A stretch of DNA of 64,000 nt from Cyanophora paradoxa (Eukaryota > Glaucocystophyceae > Cyanophorales > Cyanophoraceae): positions 122,545 through 186,544 of the forward strand of contig QPMI01000645.1 in the NCBI GenBank assembly GCA_004431415.1. Reading direction: 5' to 3'. Below the pieces are notes generated by a model, which was not told the DNA's origin, did no database searches, and saw only the letters and a program-made list of their open reading frames with translations. This document shows positions 41,801 through 51,027 of the stretch, one piece after another. The translations under genes and the position numbers were made by a program. Numbering within the stretch: position 1 is the first letter of the stretch; every line of letters begins with the position of its first letter.

Positions 41801-42252
41801 AGAATTACTGAGGCTTACTTCATTGGCCAAAGGTTTATTGCTGCTACTTTGTGAGGTCGAATGGGGAACCAGATCTGCATGTGCGGGCAAAGGGAATTCC
41901 GAAGAGCTGGATAGAGGAGAACTGGCTCCCGAGTGATCCAGTGGCAAAGAAGGAATCCCTTGATAACCGAATTGCTTTGGAGGCCTTCACAAGGATGCTA
42001 GAGGAACGTTATCAGCCGCAGTGCACACTAGATTCTAAACTAGCGCGTGTTTTCAAGCCCAATGGAAAGCAACGCGATGCTGGGATCGACTTCAGCTCTA
42101 TAATTCAGATTCCATTCAGCCGAATACTCAACAAAACGGAGTATACGAAACGAAAGATTATTCCTGACGAATATTACAGCACGGTTCCCCATGAATACGT
42201 TCGAGCAACAGGCGGCAGCCAAGAAGGCAACCTTGACTTTGTCGATCTCTGA
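38880..42252 (+). pseudogene. Protein-primed family B DNA polymerase (Maverick pPolB), two frameshifts
   Basis: This replicates the element using a protein primer. The N-terminal region carries paired Cys/His zinc-finger-like motifs (CRACGKMQYDLATHKETC, near 39,990-40,050). Exonuclease motifs are intact: ExoI ADFETF (about 40,201), ExoII FFNGSGFDLIF (40,371) and ExoIII YLRADVRSMTEL (40,657). Polymerase motifs are also intact: A DLDVVSLYPTAMYF (about 40,927), B KILLNGLYGKF (41,341) and C YTDTDSM (41,641). The frame breaks near 40,500 between the exonuclease motifs, and again near 41,830 beside an AAA run, with the C-terminal part (DLHVRAKGIPKSW) ending at 42252. The total, about 1,120 residues, fits Maverick polymerases. 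Confidence 0.9.
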
Positions 42253-43408
42253 TGCTTACTATGATCCTGAGACAGGGCTCCAGTCAGCTGCACGGATAGC
42301 TAAGAAGCTGAAGATGCCGCTGGCAAGGGTGCAGGCAGTGCTCGCGAAGCTGTCCACAGCTCAGCGCTTTGCAAAACCGGTGAAAGAGAAGCCGTACACC
42401 AGTATCACGTATAATCACCCAGAGAAGTATTATGAAGTGGATTTGATCGATGTCAGTCCCTATGCTAGAAGCAACCGCGGAGTGCACTTCATCATGAACG
42501 CTGTGGATGTTGTAACCCGGAAAGCGTACAGCATCCCAATGAAAAATAAAAGCGAGGGGACCCTGCTTTCGACACTGCGGCAGCTCATAGCAAGCTTTCC
42601 GGTGAAGCCCGATATCATTCAGACGGATCAGGAATTCAAGGCTACAGCTGCAACTATGCTAGCAGCCGAGGGGATAAAGCACAATGCTGTCGAGGCGCAT
42701 CGTCCGCAGGCAAATGGAAAGGTAGAGCGCTTTAATGGTACTCTGAAGCGGATCATTGCAAGATACATGGAGGCGTACGACACCGACCGATATATCGATA
42801 AGCTGCCATCCTTTCTGCGCAACTATAACAGCTCCGAGCATAGAGCTATTAAAACTACGCCTGATGAGGCAGCAAAGAACCCAGCACCTGTTATTGCAAG
42901 AAACGATTATCAGAGAGAGGCGTACGAGCAGCAGCACTATCTGAAAGAGGCCGAGTTCAAGGTAGGAGACTCTGTGCGCGTAAAGCTGGCGAGGAACACG
43001 TTTGATAAATCAACGAAGCCGACGTACTCAAAAGAAGTCTATCAGATTGAAGCTATAGGAGGATTTGGCCCTCTGCTCAAGTTCAAGCTTGCTGGATACG
43101 ACAAGGAGGTGAGCTACCAGCAGCTGCTGAAAGTGCCAGCAGAGACAGAGCAGCGGCGGGCTGGAAGTGCTGCACAGAATGCCCTTCGCCGTCGAAAGCA
43201 GGAGCTGAATTTGATGCAAGAGAATCTGGACAAGTCAGACATCGAAAAAAATAAGAGACTTCTCCGGGTTCAAAAGCAGCTGCTTACTGCTGGAACCAAG
43301 GCGTTAAATCCAGGAGGTTCGACAGCTCGGTGGTACACGTCTTTTGAAAATGCGAAGGCCTCTTATTCTGCGCCCAGCAACACGAGGACACTTAGACCGA
43401 GACGCTGA
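42191..43408 (+). CDS. Retroviral-type integrase (rve family, DDE)
   Basis: This intact 405-residue enzyme would insert the element into host DNA. The catalytic core shows EVDLIDVS (Asp84), IQTDQEF (Asp146) and ANGKVERFNGTLK (Glu179), the DDE triad of Maverick integrases. An N-terminal helical region (about 1-70) precedes it. The C-terminal part (about 255-320) has KVGDSVRVK and KEVYQIEAI, an SH3- or chromodomain-like DNA- or chromatin-binding module. The start overlaps the polymerase end by 62 bases in another frame. It is the best preserved large gene of this element. Confidence 0.92.
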   Translation: MNTFEQQAAAKKATLTLSISDAYYDPETGLQSAARIAKKLKMPLARVQAVLAKLSTAQRFAKPVKEKPYTSITYNHPEKYYEVDLIDVSPYARSNRGVHFIMNAVDVVTRKAYSIPMKNKSEGTLLSTLRQLIASFPVKPDIIQTDQEFKATAATMLAAEGIKHNAVEAHRPQANGKVERFNGTLKRIIARYMEAYDTDRYIDKLPSFLRNYNSSEHRAIKTTPDEAAKNPAPVIARNDYQREAYEQQHYLKEAEFKVGDSVRVKLARNTFDKSTKPTYSKEVYQIEAIGGFGPLLKFKLAGYDKEVSYQQLLKVPAETEQRRAGSAAQNALRRRKQELNLMQENLDKSDIEKNKRLLRVQKQLLTAGTKALNPGGSTARWYTSFENAKASYSAPSNTRTLRPRR

Positions 43409-43682
43409 TTCCAGCGGAAGCTAGGGCACTCTCAAGTACAGAGATTCGATTTATCAACCGAGTGCGATAGCGCTTGTTTGCCTCGTTGTGAGCATCTTTG
43501 TGCGAAGCCTGATATCTGCTGCTCTGCTCAATGTGTCTCTGGCGATATGCAGGGTCCTCGCTGTATTTTCTGCGGTGGTACTCTGCTTTCTCTCCCTTCT
43601 TGCTTGAATAATCTCTGGCGTAAGAGCAATCGGTTTGCGCCCTGGTTTGCGACGCTGCGCTGACTCCATTTCCCTCTTTCAT
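43392..43682 (-). CDS. Small basic protein with DPAYR-type motif
   Basis: This 96-residue protein carries EYHRRKYSEDPAYRQRH, the same unit as the small basic proteins at 31-447 and 1347-1592 in element A. It has a second degenerate unit and a leucine-rich C-terminal helix (RISVLESALASAG). Its 3' end overlaps the integrase stop by 17 bases. The N-terminal codons may derive from the scattered repeat described at 47,579 (GCGACGCTGCGC at about 43,650). Function unknown. Confidence 0.55.
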   Translation of the reverse strand: MKEGNGVSAASQTRAQTDCSYARDYSSKKGEKAEYHRRKYSEDPAYRQRHIEQSSRYQASHKDAHNEANKRYRTRLINRISVLESALASAGISVSV

Positions 43683-43756
43683 TTAAGGATCTAAATTATT
43701 TAAGCGGTATAAATCGCGCTAGAATCACGAGATTTATTTCTATCTTTTAAAGCATC

Positions 43757-44098
43757 ATGGAATCGCCGCTGCGCCTGACAATACTGAGAATTGGGAAATA
43801 CAAAGGGCATACACACCTTGAAGTTGCTTTCAGAGATCCATCATATGCTCACTGGTTGTGTCGATGGGCCAGGCTAAGTGATTATGATCGCGCTCAGTTT
43901 GTCAAGGCATCTAAGCTAATCCGAGAGACAAAACCAGACATTATGTGGGATTGTACAAAAAAGAAAGAGCTGCTAGGATTGCTCAGGCTGCAGCCCAAAA
44001 TTCTACGCAGCCACAAAATGTGGAGTTATCACCAGCAGATGACCTTGATCTGGACTTATCGATATCAGAGGCGGATGGGCCGGGCTTTTGAACTCTGA
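43757..44098 (+). CDS. Small protein with ExoX-C-like (GKYKGxT...DPSY..WL) motif
   Basis: The 113-residue product contains RIGKYKGHTHLEVAFRDPSY followed by AHWLCRWA. This resembles the short C-terminal module attached to some DnaQ-like exonucleases and found alone in some viral proteins. No exonuclease domain is present. A TCTTTTAAAG box lies just upstream of the ATG. The end overlaps the next open frame only if that gene starts at 44,088, which is unlikely. Confidence 0.5.
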   Translation: MESPLRLTILRIGKYKGHTHLEVAFRDPSYAHWLCRWARLSDYDRAQFVKASKLIRETKPDIMWDCTKKKELLGLLRLQPKILRSHKMWSYHQQMTLIWTYRYQRRMGRAFEL

Positions 44099-44141
44099 AC
44101 TAGGCTTAAAGAGATCGCAATCTCAGATTGTAAAGAAAGAC

Positions 44142-44711
44142 ATGGAAGTCACAATTCCAGAGGTTCCTGAAGGCGCTGTAGCAATCCCGCTTGGTGGAAT
44201 TCGCAATCGCCGCAAAGTCATCATTGCTTATGCTCTTGTTTCACAGGAAGATGCTGATCGTGTGCTTGGATTTCGCTGGAGTTTAGATAATGGATACGCC
44301 AAAACCATCATCAATGGTAAGAAGGTAAGAATGCATAATTTCATCAGTGGCGAGTTGGAGAATGGTTTAACTGTTGATCATATAAATCTGAACAAACTTG
44401 ATAATAGACGCGAAAATTTTCGACTGGCAACAAAGCGGCAGCAGACTCTAAACCAGAATCGGCGGGTCACAAACACCAGCGGTTTCATTGGTGTTTCATT
44501 CAATCAGCAGCTTGGTAAATGGAAAGCATACTATCAGATAAACGGACATCGGAAACACATCGGCTACTATACTACTGCTGAAGCTGCTGCTAAAGCCAGA
44601 GACACCTATGCCCTTCATCATACGTCCGCCGAGGATAAGCCATTTCTGCATCTGAATTTTACAACCGAATCCTCTGGCCACCCATCGCATTCTTCATCTG
44701 CGACCCAGTAA
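44142..44711 (+). CDS. HNH endonuclease with AP2 DNA-binding domain
   Basis: ATG 44142 (MEVTIPEVPEGAVAIPLGG) is preferred because the conserved domain begins soon after; an upstream in-frame ATG at 44,088 overlaps the previous gene. The HNH core reads MHNFISG, then VDHINLNKLDNRRENFRLAT. The AP2 domain follows (SGFIGVSF, GKWKAYYQINGHRKHIGYY, TTAEAAAKARD). This architecture is typical of free-standing homing endonucleases in phages and giant viruses. It is intact. A second, broken member lies at 57,695-58,194. The 3' end overlaps the convergent gene at 44,659 by 53 bases. Confidence 0.85.
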   Translation: MEVTIPEVPEGAVAIPLGGIRNRRKVIIAYALVSQEDADRVLGFRWSLDNGYAKTIINGKKVRMHNFISGELENGLTVDHINLNKLDNRRENFRLATKRQQTLNQNRRVTNTSGFIGVSFNQQLGKWKAYYQINGHRKHIGYYTTAEAAAKARDTYALHHTSAEDKPFLHLNFTTESSGHPSHSSSATQ

Positions 44712-45291
44712 CATTTGGCTCGAAAACATTTGGAGTTGCAGGTTTTACTTCGGCAGAGTCAAGCGATTGCTCGGCTTTAGCTTTTTCGTTTTTCAGATAC
44801 CGCAAATCCGGCACGTCCATGGGTCTGTGCTTAAACATCTCGCTTCGCAACATCTCGCGGATCTTAGCTCTTTCTTGCTTATCTTTTACATATGATTCGA
44901 TATTAGCCGACCTCGCTTCTAGATCACGCAATTTGGCAGCCAACTCGTCAATCTGACTTTTTGACACTGTTGCTGTCTTGATTTTCGGCCCTGAATAACG
45001 TGGTTCAGACGCCATGGCTTGGATAATTCTAGCAGCATCATCATCAATATCGTACTGCATTTCAGATACAGTTTTGACCTGGCTTTGTCGGTCGTCAACC
45101 GCACTGGCATTAGCTGCTGCCGAGGCGATCGTTTTAGCAACGGGTGCATTAAGACGTGGGTCACTAGCTAGTTCACCGCTAGGAGCAGCAACAGCTGCGC
45201 CCTCTGTCGCACCACTTTCGATGAGAGGGGCGTTTGGCTCTGGGAGCACCCTTCGTTCACGAAAACCCTTTCTTGGAATCCCACGTGGCAT
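44659..45291 (-). CDS. Conserved element protein with coiled coil (210 residues), homologue of 1576-2613
   Basis: The N-terminus is basic (MPRGIPRKGFRERRVLP). The central region, DLEARSANIESYVKDKQERA and KIREMLRSEMFKH, matches the coiled coil of the A protein. The Cys/His-rich C-terminal extension of the A protein is missing, so it is shorter. It lies directly downstream of the ATPase gene, as in A, and is intact. Role unknown; possibly packaging or core. Confidence 0.7.
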   Translation of the reverse strand: MPRGIPRKGFRERRVLPEPNAPLIESGATEGAAVAAPSGELASDPRLNAPVAKTIASAAANASAVDDRQSQVKTVSEMQYDIDDDAARIIQAMASEPRYSGPKIKTATVSKSQIDELAAKLRDLEARSANIESYVKDKQERAKIREMLRSEMFKHRPMDVPDLRYLKNEKAKAEQSLDSAEVKPATPNVFEPNVTGSQMKNAMGGQRIRL

Positions 45292-45300
45292 CTTCTGTTC

Positions 45301-46057
45301 TTATGCTAAGATTTTAAAACGCTTCTTTTTAGAGATAACAGGCGAAGACTCTTCTTTTTTAGACTCTTCTTCTTGTCTTAGCCGAAGGGCAAGGAGCCCT
45401 CCTTGGCGACGCCCATTTAGAGAAACGAAAACTCTTATCTTCAACAGCTTTATCAACATACCAGGCAGTATCATACTTCGTTCCATCAAGGACTAGGCAC
45501 TGATAATCATGCGCCCAAGTCTCGAACAAAGCAATAAACTCATCTTTCGGGAGATGACTAAATTCTCTATAAATTGCCTCGAGCTCGGTATGATTAGAGT
45601 AACTGAAGAAAAAACAATAGTCGGAGTTCGATCTTATAGATTGACTCAATGCTGTAAGCTTTTGGTCATAAGAATCGTACTGATATTAAAATGACGACCT
45701 TGTGTAAAAAGTCGATTAACGGTCTTGCTATTTCGCAGATCAACAGTTTCAGAGGCAGCAACGAGATCATCCAATACAAGCAATATCTGCGGCGCTTTCT
45801 TTTGTTTTCAATCAAATTTCGCTGTGAATCAATGATTTCTGCAACGATAGATGGCTGAAAATCGTCGTAAAGCTCTTTAGTTATTGCAGAGTATTCACCA
45901 TTGAATTTGGTGGCCGTAAACACTACGACGCGATTGATCTTTGGATAAAGCAGTCGAAGCAAATGCTTTGTGCAATAGAAAGACTTCCCACTATTAGACT
46001 TTGAAATGAATAGGCTTTGAATGGAACCCTCATATCGCTAGGCTGGAACTGATCCAT
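45301..46057 (-). pseudogene. Packaging ATPase, broken copy
   Basis: The start MDQFQPSDMRVPF is at 46,057. The Walker A region reads ISKSNSGKS on the - strand at about 45,981-46,008, in a different frame. Later segments FTATKFNGEYSAITKELYDD and FSHLPKDEFIALFETWAHDY match the A ATPase, again across frame breaks. The end (KKKRFKILA) is in yet another frame. One break near 45,380-45,413 coincides with a partial copy of the scattered repeat. The gene is clearly inactive. Confidence 0.8.
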
Positions 46058-46119
46058 CAAAAAATAGTCGGCAGACAAGCTGCCTCGGCTGCGCCCAACT
46101 ACCGAGATTAGCAGATTCT

Positions 46120-47506
46120 CTAGAGGTTAACTTTGCGAAGACCCGCAGCATCAACAATTAGGACAGTGTGCAGGAGAGCGCGAATTTGGACGTAAATCTT
46201 GTTGTTAGCATCATACGCAGCAGGGTTCATGATATTCAGGAAGCAGCTGCTCGAGTTCGTCAGATCTACGAAACCAGTTTGAGCAGCATTTCGGATCGAT
46301 TTATCCCCACTAATGCAAAATGGCAAACCAGTCAGAACATATCGATTAAGAGGCGCGTCGAGATTTGAGCACTTGAAGACATCAGCGATGAGTTCAGCAC
46401 CTTGCAATAGAGGAACAGGCTCGTTTGAATAAAGCCGCTGGCCATTCAATTCGCAGGAAATAGTGATATCACGAGTATTCGCCTCGGTTTTGAGGACACT
46501 GTGTTTTCCGTCAGTTTGGTTCATGTTTGGCTGTTTGCGAATGCTAACGAACAGACCGTAGCAAAGTCCACTGATTTGAGACAGATTAATCCGGGTGGGC
46601 GCTCCCGCACCAGCATATGTAATTGAATCAGCATCAACCCAGCCGACATCGGTAGCGGGAATGGCAATCCCCGAAGATTTGACTTTCTCAATCACCTGGG
46701 CAAAAGTGGCCTCATCAACATTGATGCAGTGAGCTATAATCTTCGGATTCGAAAGCTCGGGTTTTTCAGGAGTGACAGTGAGGACATTGGGAGTTATATT
46801 CTGGCCGATGTTTGCAGGGGATGCAGCAGCGGCTCCCACGCTCCCGAGTCCATCTTCTTTAGTCGCATCACCGCCTATGGCATATTCCGTTACAAACCTA
46901 CCACCATAGCTGGTCTCAACAAAGCCCTGGGCACGATCACGGAACCAAACCTCGACAGACACCTCGCCAGAAAGAGCACCAATTGGGAGCACAGAACCCT
47001 CCCATGGACAGGGGATTTTTACACTGAAAATACCTCCAGTGCGATTTGTCCCCTGAGGTGGTGTTCCATGTAGCCAGCCACCTGACCGGTATTTCTTTTT
47101 GAGCTGAGCATCATCATTGAAAATCAGAGCGCTGTGAACAAGCCAGTCCTCAGGACGATGTAGCTGTAGGAAGCATATTTGATTTCAATTCGCTTTACAA
47201 GAGCACCAACAGACCGCAGATAACCAGTGCGAACCAGGTCAGTGTCACCAGTAAAAGCGGTCAGCTCGGGCAGGGTAAACTGGAGTTCAAGCCCCTGAAG
47301 GAAATTGTAACGGGGTAGGAAATAAGTAACCCTCTTTCCGAAGCAGTCTCCATAGTCATTGCTAGGTTGACAACGACACGCACAGGCTTTGTTTGGCTGG
47401 TTAGACCTAACATAAGCTCGTTATTCATAAAGAAATCCTTAGCTTCCTGCGGAGTTGTGAGCAGCTCCTTTAGACCAAGACGTTGCAAGTTCTGGGTAAC
47501 ATCCAT
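46120..47506 (-). pseudogene. Major capsid protein, broken copy
   Basis: The start MDVTQNLQRLGLKELLTTP is at 47,506. The segments FLPRYNF, GDTDLVRTGY and VGALVKRIEIKYAS lie in a second frame, entered near 47,330. The main C-terminal portion (LHGTPPQGTNRTGG, LPIGALSGE, FVDLTNSSS, ending GLRKVNL) lies in a third, entered near 47,140. Amino-acid identity to the A capsid in the C-terminal half is about two thirds by eye, much lower than for genes farther right. An overlapping fragment of the scattered repeat lies just downstream at 46,066-46,095. Confidence 0.75.
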
Positions 47507-47521
47507 TGAAGTGTTTATAAT

Positions 47522-48592
47522 TCAAACGGAAGAAAATAATTCAGCGCTTAGCCGCCGGCGAGCCAGCTTGGCGCAGCGGTCGCTGTGCGGAGCACAAGTG
47601 GCTCCTTGCCTTCGGCTTGTCTGCGACTCTGGCGACTCAGTTTGACGAATTGATCCAAGGATATGTCTTTGACCTTTTCTGGAGCTGAAGCTTGGCGAGC
47701 TCGTAGACAACATCGCCATTGGTTCATCTGGGCCATAACGAATTTCGAGTATAAATGAGACAGGACCTCCATTTAAATCAGCAATTCGCTGCATAAAATC
47801 GTAAATCTCAATAGTCACAGAGTAGAGGTCCAGCTTTGAATAAATATACTTGTACAAAGGATGTGCTTCAGTTGAATCATAGTATGCTATCTCGCCTGGA
47901 CGAAGGACGCTTGGAATGCTCAGCTTCGAGAAGAAGCCAGGTATTGACGTGTTCGGCATACTGACAAGGTCACCAATTTCAGGAATTCGTAGGAGCACAT
48001 GATCATCAGGAGTGACATCAGGCTCATAAGCGCCTGCTATATATTCAGTATTTATAGATAATGTCTTTGACCGAATCGGTAGAATCGATCTCAGCCCTAG
48101 AAGCTTTGCAGTTCGCTGAGCCCTTGCAACGGCCTGGTAGTTTCTGACTTCCCGCCCACCCTGGTTCGTTGGCAACATCAGAGCAATAAAGAACTCGAAG
48201 TTAGCTGTGAACCCTATTAATTTGATCGCTGAATTATACGTGCACGTGATACCTGTTCCCGTCAACCTTTCGTTTATCTCTGTCACAAGCGAGGTGACGT
48301 CGTAATTTCCAGGTGGAATTGCAATGTTATTCCACGCTCCAAATCCGGCCTGAGGTGGGTCGGGTCCTTCATTAGTGGGATCATATTTGCACCAATATAT
48401 ATAGGTGTTAAAGACTAAATCCTCTGCCGGATCGAGTACATCGATTGTGCTCATAGTGTTGGGGATCTCAGCTGATACCAAGCGCACGGCTTTCACATCC
48501 TGATAAACTTTAGGCAGTCTTACTTTAAATTTCGAGGTGGATGTCAGCTCCTCCGCTTGGTGACTTGCAATGCAGACGTAGTCCGTAGGCAT
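47522..48592 (-). CDS. Probable minor capsid protein, homologue of 5938-6948, with altered C-terminus
   Basis: ATG 48592 (MPTDYVCIASHQAEE) aligns with the A start; the longer frame from 48,637 would overlap the divergent neighbour. The signature VKAVRLVSAEIPNTMS is present. Similarity to A holds to about RYGPDEPMA, after which the last 60 or so residues are replaced by sequence encoded by a repeat copy (QTSRRQGATCAPHS). The frame stays open but the natural C-terminus is lost. Probably non-functional. Confidence 0.6.
   Translation of the reverse strand: MPTDYVCIASHQAEELTSTSKFKVRLPKVYQDVKAVRLVSAEIPNTMSTIDVLDPAEDLVFNTYIYWCKYDPTNEGPDPPQAGFGAWNNIAIPPGNYDVTSLVTEINERLTGTGITCTYNSAIKLIGFTANFEFFIALMLPTNQGGREVRNYQAVARAQRTAKLLGLRSILPIRSKTLSINTEYIAGAYEPDVTPDDHVLLRIPEIGDLVSMPNTSIPGFFSKLSIPSVLRPGEIAYYDSTEAHPLYKYIYSKLDLYSVTIEIYDFMQRIADLNGGPVSFILEIRYGPDEPMAMLSTSSPSFSSRKGQRHILGSIRQTESPESQTSRRQGATCAPHSDRCAKLARRRLSAELFSSV
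47571..47630 (-). repeat. Scattered repeat, full copy 1 (52-bp identical core 47,579-47,630)
   Basis: The core is the reverse complement of 51,465-51,516 without mismatch. It begins AGAGTCGCAGACAAGCCGAA and ends GCACAGCGAC on the - strand, followed by a GCTGCGC-like edge. It is GC-richer than its surroundings and replaces the C-terminus of the minor capsid gene. Confidence 0.85.
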
Positions 48593-48619
48593 CTTTTTTA
48601 TATCAGTTAGAGAATAAAA
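48593..48619. promoter_or_regulatory. Divergent promoter between the two minor capsid genes of B
   Basis: The 27-base gap includes TTTTTTATATCAG and AGAGAATAAAA, TATA-like in both directions. Layout and length match 6949-6977 in element A. Confidence 0.4.
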
Positions 48620-49533
48620 ATGGTCAAAGACAAGCATCGACGCTGCGCCAGGCTTACCTTTGACAGCAGAGACAGAAGGCCAATCGATTCAGAGGCAAAC
48701 TTCGTGCTCGAAATCAATGAACCGATAATCAATCCAGTTGCTGTTCGACTAACCCAGTGTGAGTTCGCAAACAGCCTTTACACCAGCATTAAAGCTGAGT
48801 ATCTTTCCATCACCTTTCCCTACCTTGGAACGCAAAACGTGGAGGTGTTTGAGCCTGGCATAATTACGACTGCAAATCTGGGCGAAACAGATATTTACAA
48901 CTTTGGCCTATCATTTAATATTGAGCTAGAAGGATTTCAATTGCGTATTTTAAACTATTTCGAGACCCAGAGACGCTGAAAATGTCTGCGTATTGCAACC
49001 GTTCCTGCACACTGACCTGCCAGTTCAAAGCCTTATCGAATCTGCTCGGGCTGAACCGAAATGAGCCCTCCAGCTGTCTCCTATTGTGCTTGAAGGGCCG
49101 CAAAGACCAGCAACTGCAGCTGAGCGTATCTAGAGGTTGCTGGCATTCCAGTGACACCTGCTCACCCTGAGTACGGCGTGGATTTCACCGGAAGAATGCA
49201 GAGTATAGCACTTGGTTACGCCGTCGAATTTCCAAAGATAATCGACATGAACAGCGACCAGTACCTCTTCCTTGTCTGCGAAGAGCTACGGCCGTTTGCT
49301 TCGAAGCTTCGCCGTGGGCTAAATCAATGTGTAATTACGGGCTCGCTCGAATCCAGATGAGCCAGGATGTTGGCAAGTTCGTTTATATAAATCAGGAAAA
49401 TGACGGCGAGTGGATCCACATCGAAGAGCGCCTGGTGCTGACCTCTCTGCGACTGCGCATTGTCGACAGAGATGGTGATGACGTCTCTCTGAATGGCCTG
49501 CCTTGGTCTGGTGAACTGCAATTTCTAGTTTAG
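48620..49533 (+). pseudogene. Second minor capsid protein, broken copy
   Basis: The protein begins MVKDKHRRCARLTFDSRDRR, where A has MNRLVNIDSRDR. The extra codons coincide with a shortened form of the scattered repeat (GACAAGC joined to CGACGCTGCGCC, about 48,629-48,651). Matches to A then run through at least three frames: VRLTQCEFANSLYTS, MNSDQYLFLVCEELRPFASK and SQDVGKFVYINQENDGEWIH. The stop at 49533 overlaps the convergent lipase by 9 bases. Confidence 0.7.
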
Positions 49534-51003
49534 GTAACGTCCCCGGAAATCAAGCCGGAACGCGTTCACATTTATAAATTCGTTTGTTATAATTTGCACA
49601 TAGTTATACACCTGTGGGTGATCAAGTGCGAGTCACTATGCATTATATCGAAGCCTGTCATAGATGGTTTGCAGCAAGCACATTGGCTAGGACCGTATTT
49701 TCAAATAGTGACCGTCTCGTAAATATCCTAAATTGGTCAGAATGCTGAAATTAAATAGGACTCCGGCGGCAAAGGCTGGCCCATACATAATTATTTGATG
49801 TAGCTCAAAAGGCTTAGGAAACTCGACTTTGATCCAGGATTAGGTAAAGTGCCCCCTTGGAACCCTGTTGAGTTAGTCGAACGTGAGAAGGTGGGTGCAA
49901 TTCCTCAAAGTCGTTGCTTGTGATGTTTGCATCTGGAATTATAAACCAGTTGACATCAAATGGCGGCTCAACTGTTAAGGTAGACGATATGATAAGTCTC
50001 TCATCGTTCAGTAGGTCGTAGTTCGCCAGTAGAAAGCTGCAGAGTGCATTTATTTTAGCATTTATTTCGGTTTGTTTCAGCCATAAATCAGTCGTGGAAA
50101 TCAAATAAGAAATATTCGAAGGGGAGGCATCATCAAGCTTGCTCATAACTGCAGCTGGCAGCGGAACACTTAAACGCCAGTATCTAGTTAAATTTCTATC
50201 TGCATCAACTGGAAGCAGCTCCTGCATTTGAAAGTGCGATTCCAGCTCGCTCCCAGCCATTAGCATAGAAATAATTGGGCTGCCTGAGAGGGATAAGATC
50301 CAGCCCAGGGCGCCCCAGCCTGACGTCTCCGCATTCGAAAAGCCTGCAGTCAGTTGCTCACTGGCTTGGACCTCACCACAGCTGATGCTCACAAGAACAA
50401 TTGGATCCTCTGCATCATAAATTTGCTGGCGTGGCTTAGCGCTGCAACTGAGGGATTATTTAAACAGGCGATGGCCCCATCAACAAGGTTTTTGTCTCCT
50501 AGAACCTTCGGTGGAAAGAATGTTGGCGCTGCAGAAGATGCTCTAACTGCATCACGAATCAGCGTGCTCGAGTATGGCCCATCTTTGGTGAAAACTACGG
50601 GCTGCATCCGAACTGTATCAAACGCTGTAATTAATATGTCTTTGGTCGATTCTGCAATTGTGTAGTCTAGGGCAACGTCTGTGAGCACCGACTCCAGAGG
50701 GTTTCCATCATAGCGGCTTCCTGAGAGCAAGCTTGTGAGTGATCTCGGATTTGCGAATATTACAGGTAGGTTCGTTTGATATAAACTGAAGATATCACCT
50801 GCAGAATATCGATAAGCGAGAACAGAGCCTGGAGTTGATGGGATAGCCAAACCGGCCGCTATTATTGCCCCTGTTGAGGTGCCTGCAAAGAAATCAAACA
50901 GCTGTGGAATTGCTTTCCCAGTAATCGCCTCGATCCGCTGTAGAATTCGGGCAATGACTATGCCACGAGCACCTCCACCTGATAGTGAGAGAATGACCTT
51001 CAT
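49525..51003 (-). pseudogene. Patatin-discoidin phospholipase, broken copy
   Basis: The start MKVILSLSGGGARGIVIAR is at ATG 51003. GTSTGAI replaces GTSTGG, and VDGAIACLNNPSV carries the Asp. The frame breaks near 50,390. The middle part continues to about 49,814 (PPFDVNWFIIPD). The discoidin-like domain is largely degraded, but its end is recognisable on the - strand at about 49,525-49,610 (FINVNAFRLDFRGRYLN), corresponding to VNAPTMRVDFTG in A. So the two-domain architecture predates the split between the elements. Confidence 0.75.
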
Positions 51004-51027
51004 TTTTAAAAGGGGGCTTATATAAAA
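51004..51027. promoter_or_regulatory. Divergent promoter between lipase and fibre genes of B
   Basis: The 24-base gap contains GGGGGCTTATATAAAA, a TATA-like box suited to the fibre gene, and T/A runs facing the lipase gene. Confidence 0.45.
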